A stretch of 7,989 nucleotides of DNA from assembly GCA_905233795.1 (NCBI GenBank), contig CAJOFP010000105.1, positions 1 to 7,989 of the forward strand, read 5' to 3'. Source of the DNA: an uncultured Oscillibacter sp. GTDB taxonomy: Bacteria > Bacillota > Clostridia > Oscillospirales > Oscillospiraceae. How positions within the stretch are numbered: position 1 is the stretch's first letter; each line of letters starts with the position of its first letter. The translations under genes were made by a program, and so were the position numbers. The notes below the pieces were generated by a model, which was not told where the DNA came from, searched no databases, and saw nothing but the letters and a program-made list of their open reading frames with translations. Shown one piece after another: positions 6,561 to 7,989 of the stretch.

Positions 6561-7621
6561 AATATCTTGTCAAATTCAAGCCGCTGGAACCGTATACGTT
6601 CGGCACGGAACAGACGTTTGATTATCCGTCAGACGATGAAAAAACCGGAAAAGAATCTTATTTCGTTCTCTCCAGAACCGTTCCGACGCAGACGACGATT
6701 TTGGGCGCGTTACGCTATCTGGCGCTGAAAAAGAAAGACCTGTTGCATACGGATTTTCACTATCCCGATTTGCAAGAAATACAAAAAACAATCGGTTCAA
6801 AAAGTTTTTGTTTTGAATCCGAAACCGTTCAAGACTTCGGCGTGATTCACAGCGTTTCGCCGCTGTTTCTTCTCCGCGCGGAACTTGACGGCGAAAATAT
6901 CTTGATCCGCAATCCGTTTCATAACTCAAATCGTAAGAGAACCGCGGGCTATCAGCCTATGCGAATGATGAAGCGAAAAATATGGACATCTCACGGGGAA
7001 ATTTCCCTGCCGGACGACGGAGAATATGACGCGAAAAAAGGCTACGCCGGAGGTTATATTGATATTAAAAATAAAATGATCTATCAGGATTTGTTTCAAT
7101 CCGTTATGTTGCCGGGAAATCAGAAATCGTCCGGGGATGATGAACGCGCCTATTATCGGCGTCAAATGATTTGTCTAAATTCTAATTGCTGTTTCGCCGT
7201 GTATGTTGACGCGGACGAGGACGCGTTTCCGCTGGAAAGTATTTCATATATGGGACAGAAACGCGCCGCGTTTCGGGTTACGGCGGAGCCGTCCGACGCC
7301 GAATCCATCGAAACGCAAGTCCGCGAGGCGTTCGCCGACGATTCCGAAACGCCGTGGTTTTACGCGCTTTCGCCGCTATGGGTTCCGCCCAATACTGACT
7401 ATTCCGCGTTCTGTATCGTGGAGGAACTGTCACAGCGTCAACTTATCACAAATTATCGGGAAAAACGCCATGTCCGCAAACTGCGAAGAAGCGCCGTCCG
7501 GTATCACTTAATTCAAGCCGGGAGCGTATTTTACGACGCGTGTCCGCTGAATCTCGGACGCGAAAACTGTCGCAATATCGGCTATAATTCCGTGGTTCAA
7601 CTGGGAGGGAAACTGTTATGA
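6557..7621 (+). CDS. cmr3: Cmr3/Cas5-like RAMP protein (type III-B)
   Basis: A 354-aa protein starting at the ATG of an ATGA overlap with the cas10 stop; GGTGAGG lies 4 nt upstream. The first strand FKPLEPYTFGTEQTF (7-21) and the block VPTQTTILGALRYLAL (42-57) match the N-terminal RAMP fold of Cmr3. The middle block with YYRRQMICLNSNCCFAVYVD (199-218) and SYMGQKRAAFR (230-240), and a glycine-rich end with AGSVFY (321-326) and IGYNSVVQLGG (341-351), also fit. Cmr3 caps the 5' handle end of the crRNA together with Cmr2. Csx10 and Csm4 are related alternatives, but gene order (after cas10, before cmr4) favours Cmr3. No damage is visible. Confidence 0.8.
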   Translation: MKYLVKFKPLEPYTFGTEQTFDYPSDDEKTGKESYFVLSRTVPTQTTILGALRYLALKKKDLLHTDFHYPDLQEIQKTIGSKSFCFESETVQDFGVIHSVSPLFLLRAELDGENILIRNPFHNSNRKRTAGYQPMRMMKRKIWTSHGEISLPDDGEYDAKKGYAGGYIDIKNKMIYQDLFQSVMLPGNQKSSGDDERAYYRRQMICLNSNCCFAVYVDADEDAFPLESISYMGQKRAAFRVTAEPSDAESIETQVREAFADDSETPWFYALSPLWVPPNTDYSAFCIVEELSQRQLITNYREKRHVRKLRRSAVRYHLIQAGSVFYDACPLNLGRENCRNIGYNSVVQLGGKLL

Positions 7622-7989
7622 ACGCTGTTATTTTAAAGCTGGAATGCCTGACCAATCTGCACGTCGGCAACGGCGACGTGAATTATAATATCATTGACAA
7701 CGAGGTTGAGCGCGACCCCGTGACCCTGTATCCCGTAATTCACGCGTCGGGCGTCAAGGGCGCGTTGCGGGAGTTTTTCGAGCGTAACGAAATAGGCGAA
7801 ATTGACGCGTTATTCGGTAAAGAGGCGGGAAAAGACGGCGATAAAGGCACGTCTCCGGGCAGATTGAAAATCCTGTCGGCGGAAATGCTGGCGATTCCGG
7901 TACGCGCTTCCGCCGGGGACAAGCCCTATTATCTGGTGACGACCGAAACCGCCGTCAAGTGCTATTACCGCATGAAACAGGAATTTCTC
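7618..7989 (+). CDS. cmr4: Cmr4/Cas7-like backbone RAMP protein (5' part, runs off right edge)
   Basis: The first 124 codons are present. The ATG at 7618 overlaps the cmr3 stop as ATGA and has a strong GGGAGGG 8 nt upstream. The sequence LECLTNLHVGNGDVNYNIID (8-27) followed by YPVIHASGVKGALREFF (38-54) is the classic Cmr4/Cas7 first RAMP block. PGRLKILSAEMLAIPVRASA (about 83-102) matches the G.L...DA.LL.PVRS block of Cmr4. Asp27, in the position of the D of the VDLPVQR motif, is the likely metal-binding residue for target RNA cleavage at 6-nt intervals; it appears to be kept. Cmr4 forms the crRNA-binding helical backbone. Csm3 is the main alternative. Cmr5 and Cmr6 would be expected downstream, outside the window. 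Confidence 0.85.
   Translation, partial: MNAVILKLECLTNLHVGNGDVNYNIIDNEVERDPVTLYPVIHASGVKGALREFFERNEIGEIDALFGKEAGKDGDKGTSPGRLKILSAEMLAIPVRASAGDKPYYLVTTETAVKCYYRMKQEFL

Overview
This is a bacterial defence island with two divergent modules separated by an AT-rich gap of 717 bp. Strong AGGAG-type ribosome binding sites, tightly overlapping genes and GCG/CGC-rich coding DNA of moderate GC suggest a mesophilic bacterium. Nothing in the window fixes the phylum.

Minus strand, 2072 down to the left edge: the first 690 codons of a large DUF499-family ATPase (COG1483). It carries a clear Walker A (QAMGGGKTH) and Walker B (ILLDELPP). Families of this kind are usually partnered with DUF1156 methyltransferases in anti-phage loci. 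Any partner would lie outside the window.

Intergenic, 2073-2789: no convincing gene. It holds a candidate promoter for each divergent unit, a 12-bp bulged hairpin, a spaced 9-bp inverted repeat, and two very short open frames that may be gene remnants.

Plus strand, 2790 to the right edge: one tightly coupled operon of five genes that overlap at every junction. (1) An S-4TM family membrane protein, a putative pore-forming effector best known from CBASS-like nucleotide-signalling systems. (2) A Cmr1-like RAMP protein, split by a -1 frame change at an in-frame A AAT TTT heptamer. (3) A short, HD-less Cas10/Cmr2 with an intact GGDD motif but an unusually short palm connection. (4) A Cmr3/Cas5-like RAMP protein. 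(5) The start of a Cmr4/Cas7-like backbone RAMP protein. The order matches cmr1-cmr2-cmr3-cmr4 of type III-B CRISPR systems. No CRISPR array, cas1/cas2 or cas6 is visible.

Working model (inference): the Cmr complex binds invading RNA, and the Cas10 palm makes a nucleotide messenger. Because Cas10 has no HD nuclease and no CARF or SAVED protein is encoded here, the messenger would directly gate the S-4TM protein at the membrane and cause abortive infection. The main novelty is a CBASS-type membrane effector as the first gene of a type III CRISPR operon. The two anomalies in the core genes (frame change in the Cmr1-like gene, short palm in Cas10) could instead mean decay, sequence error or real recoding.
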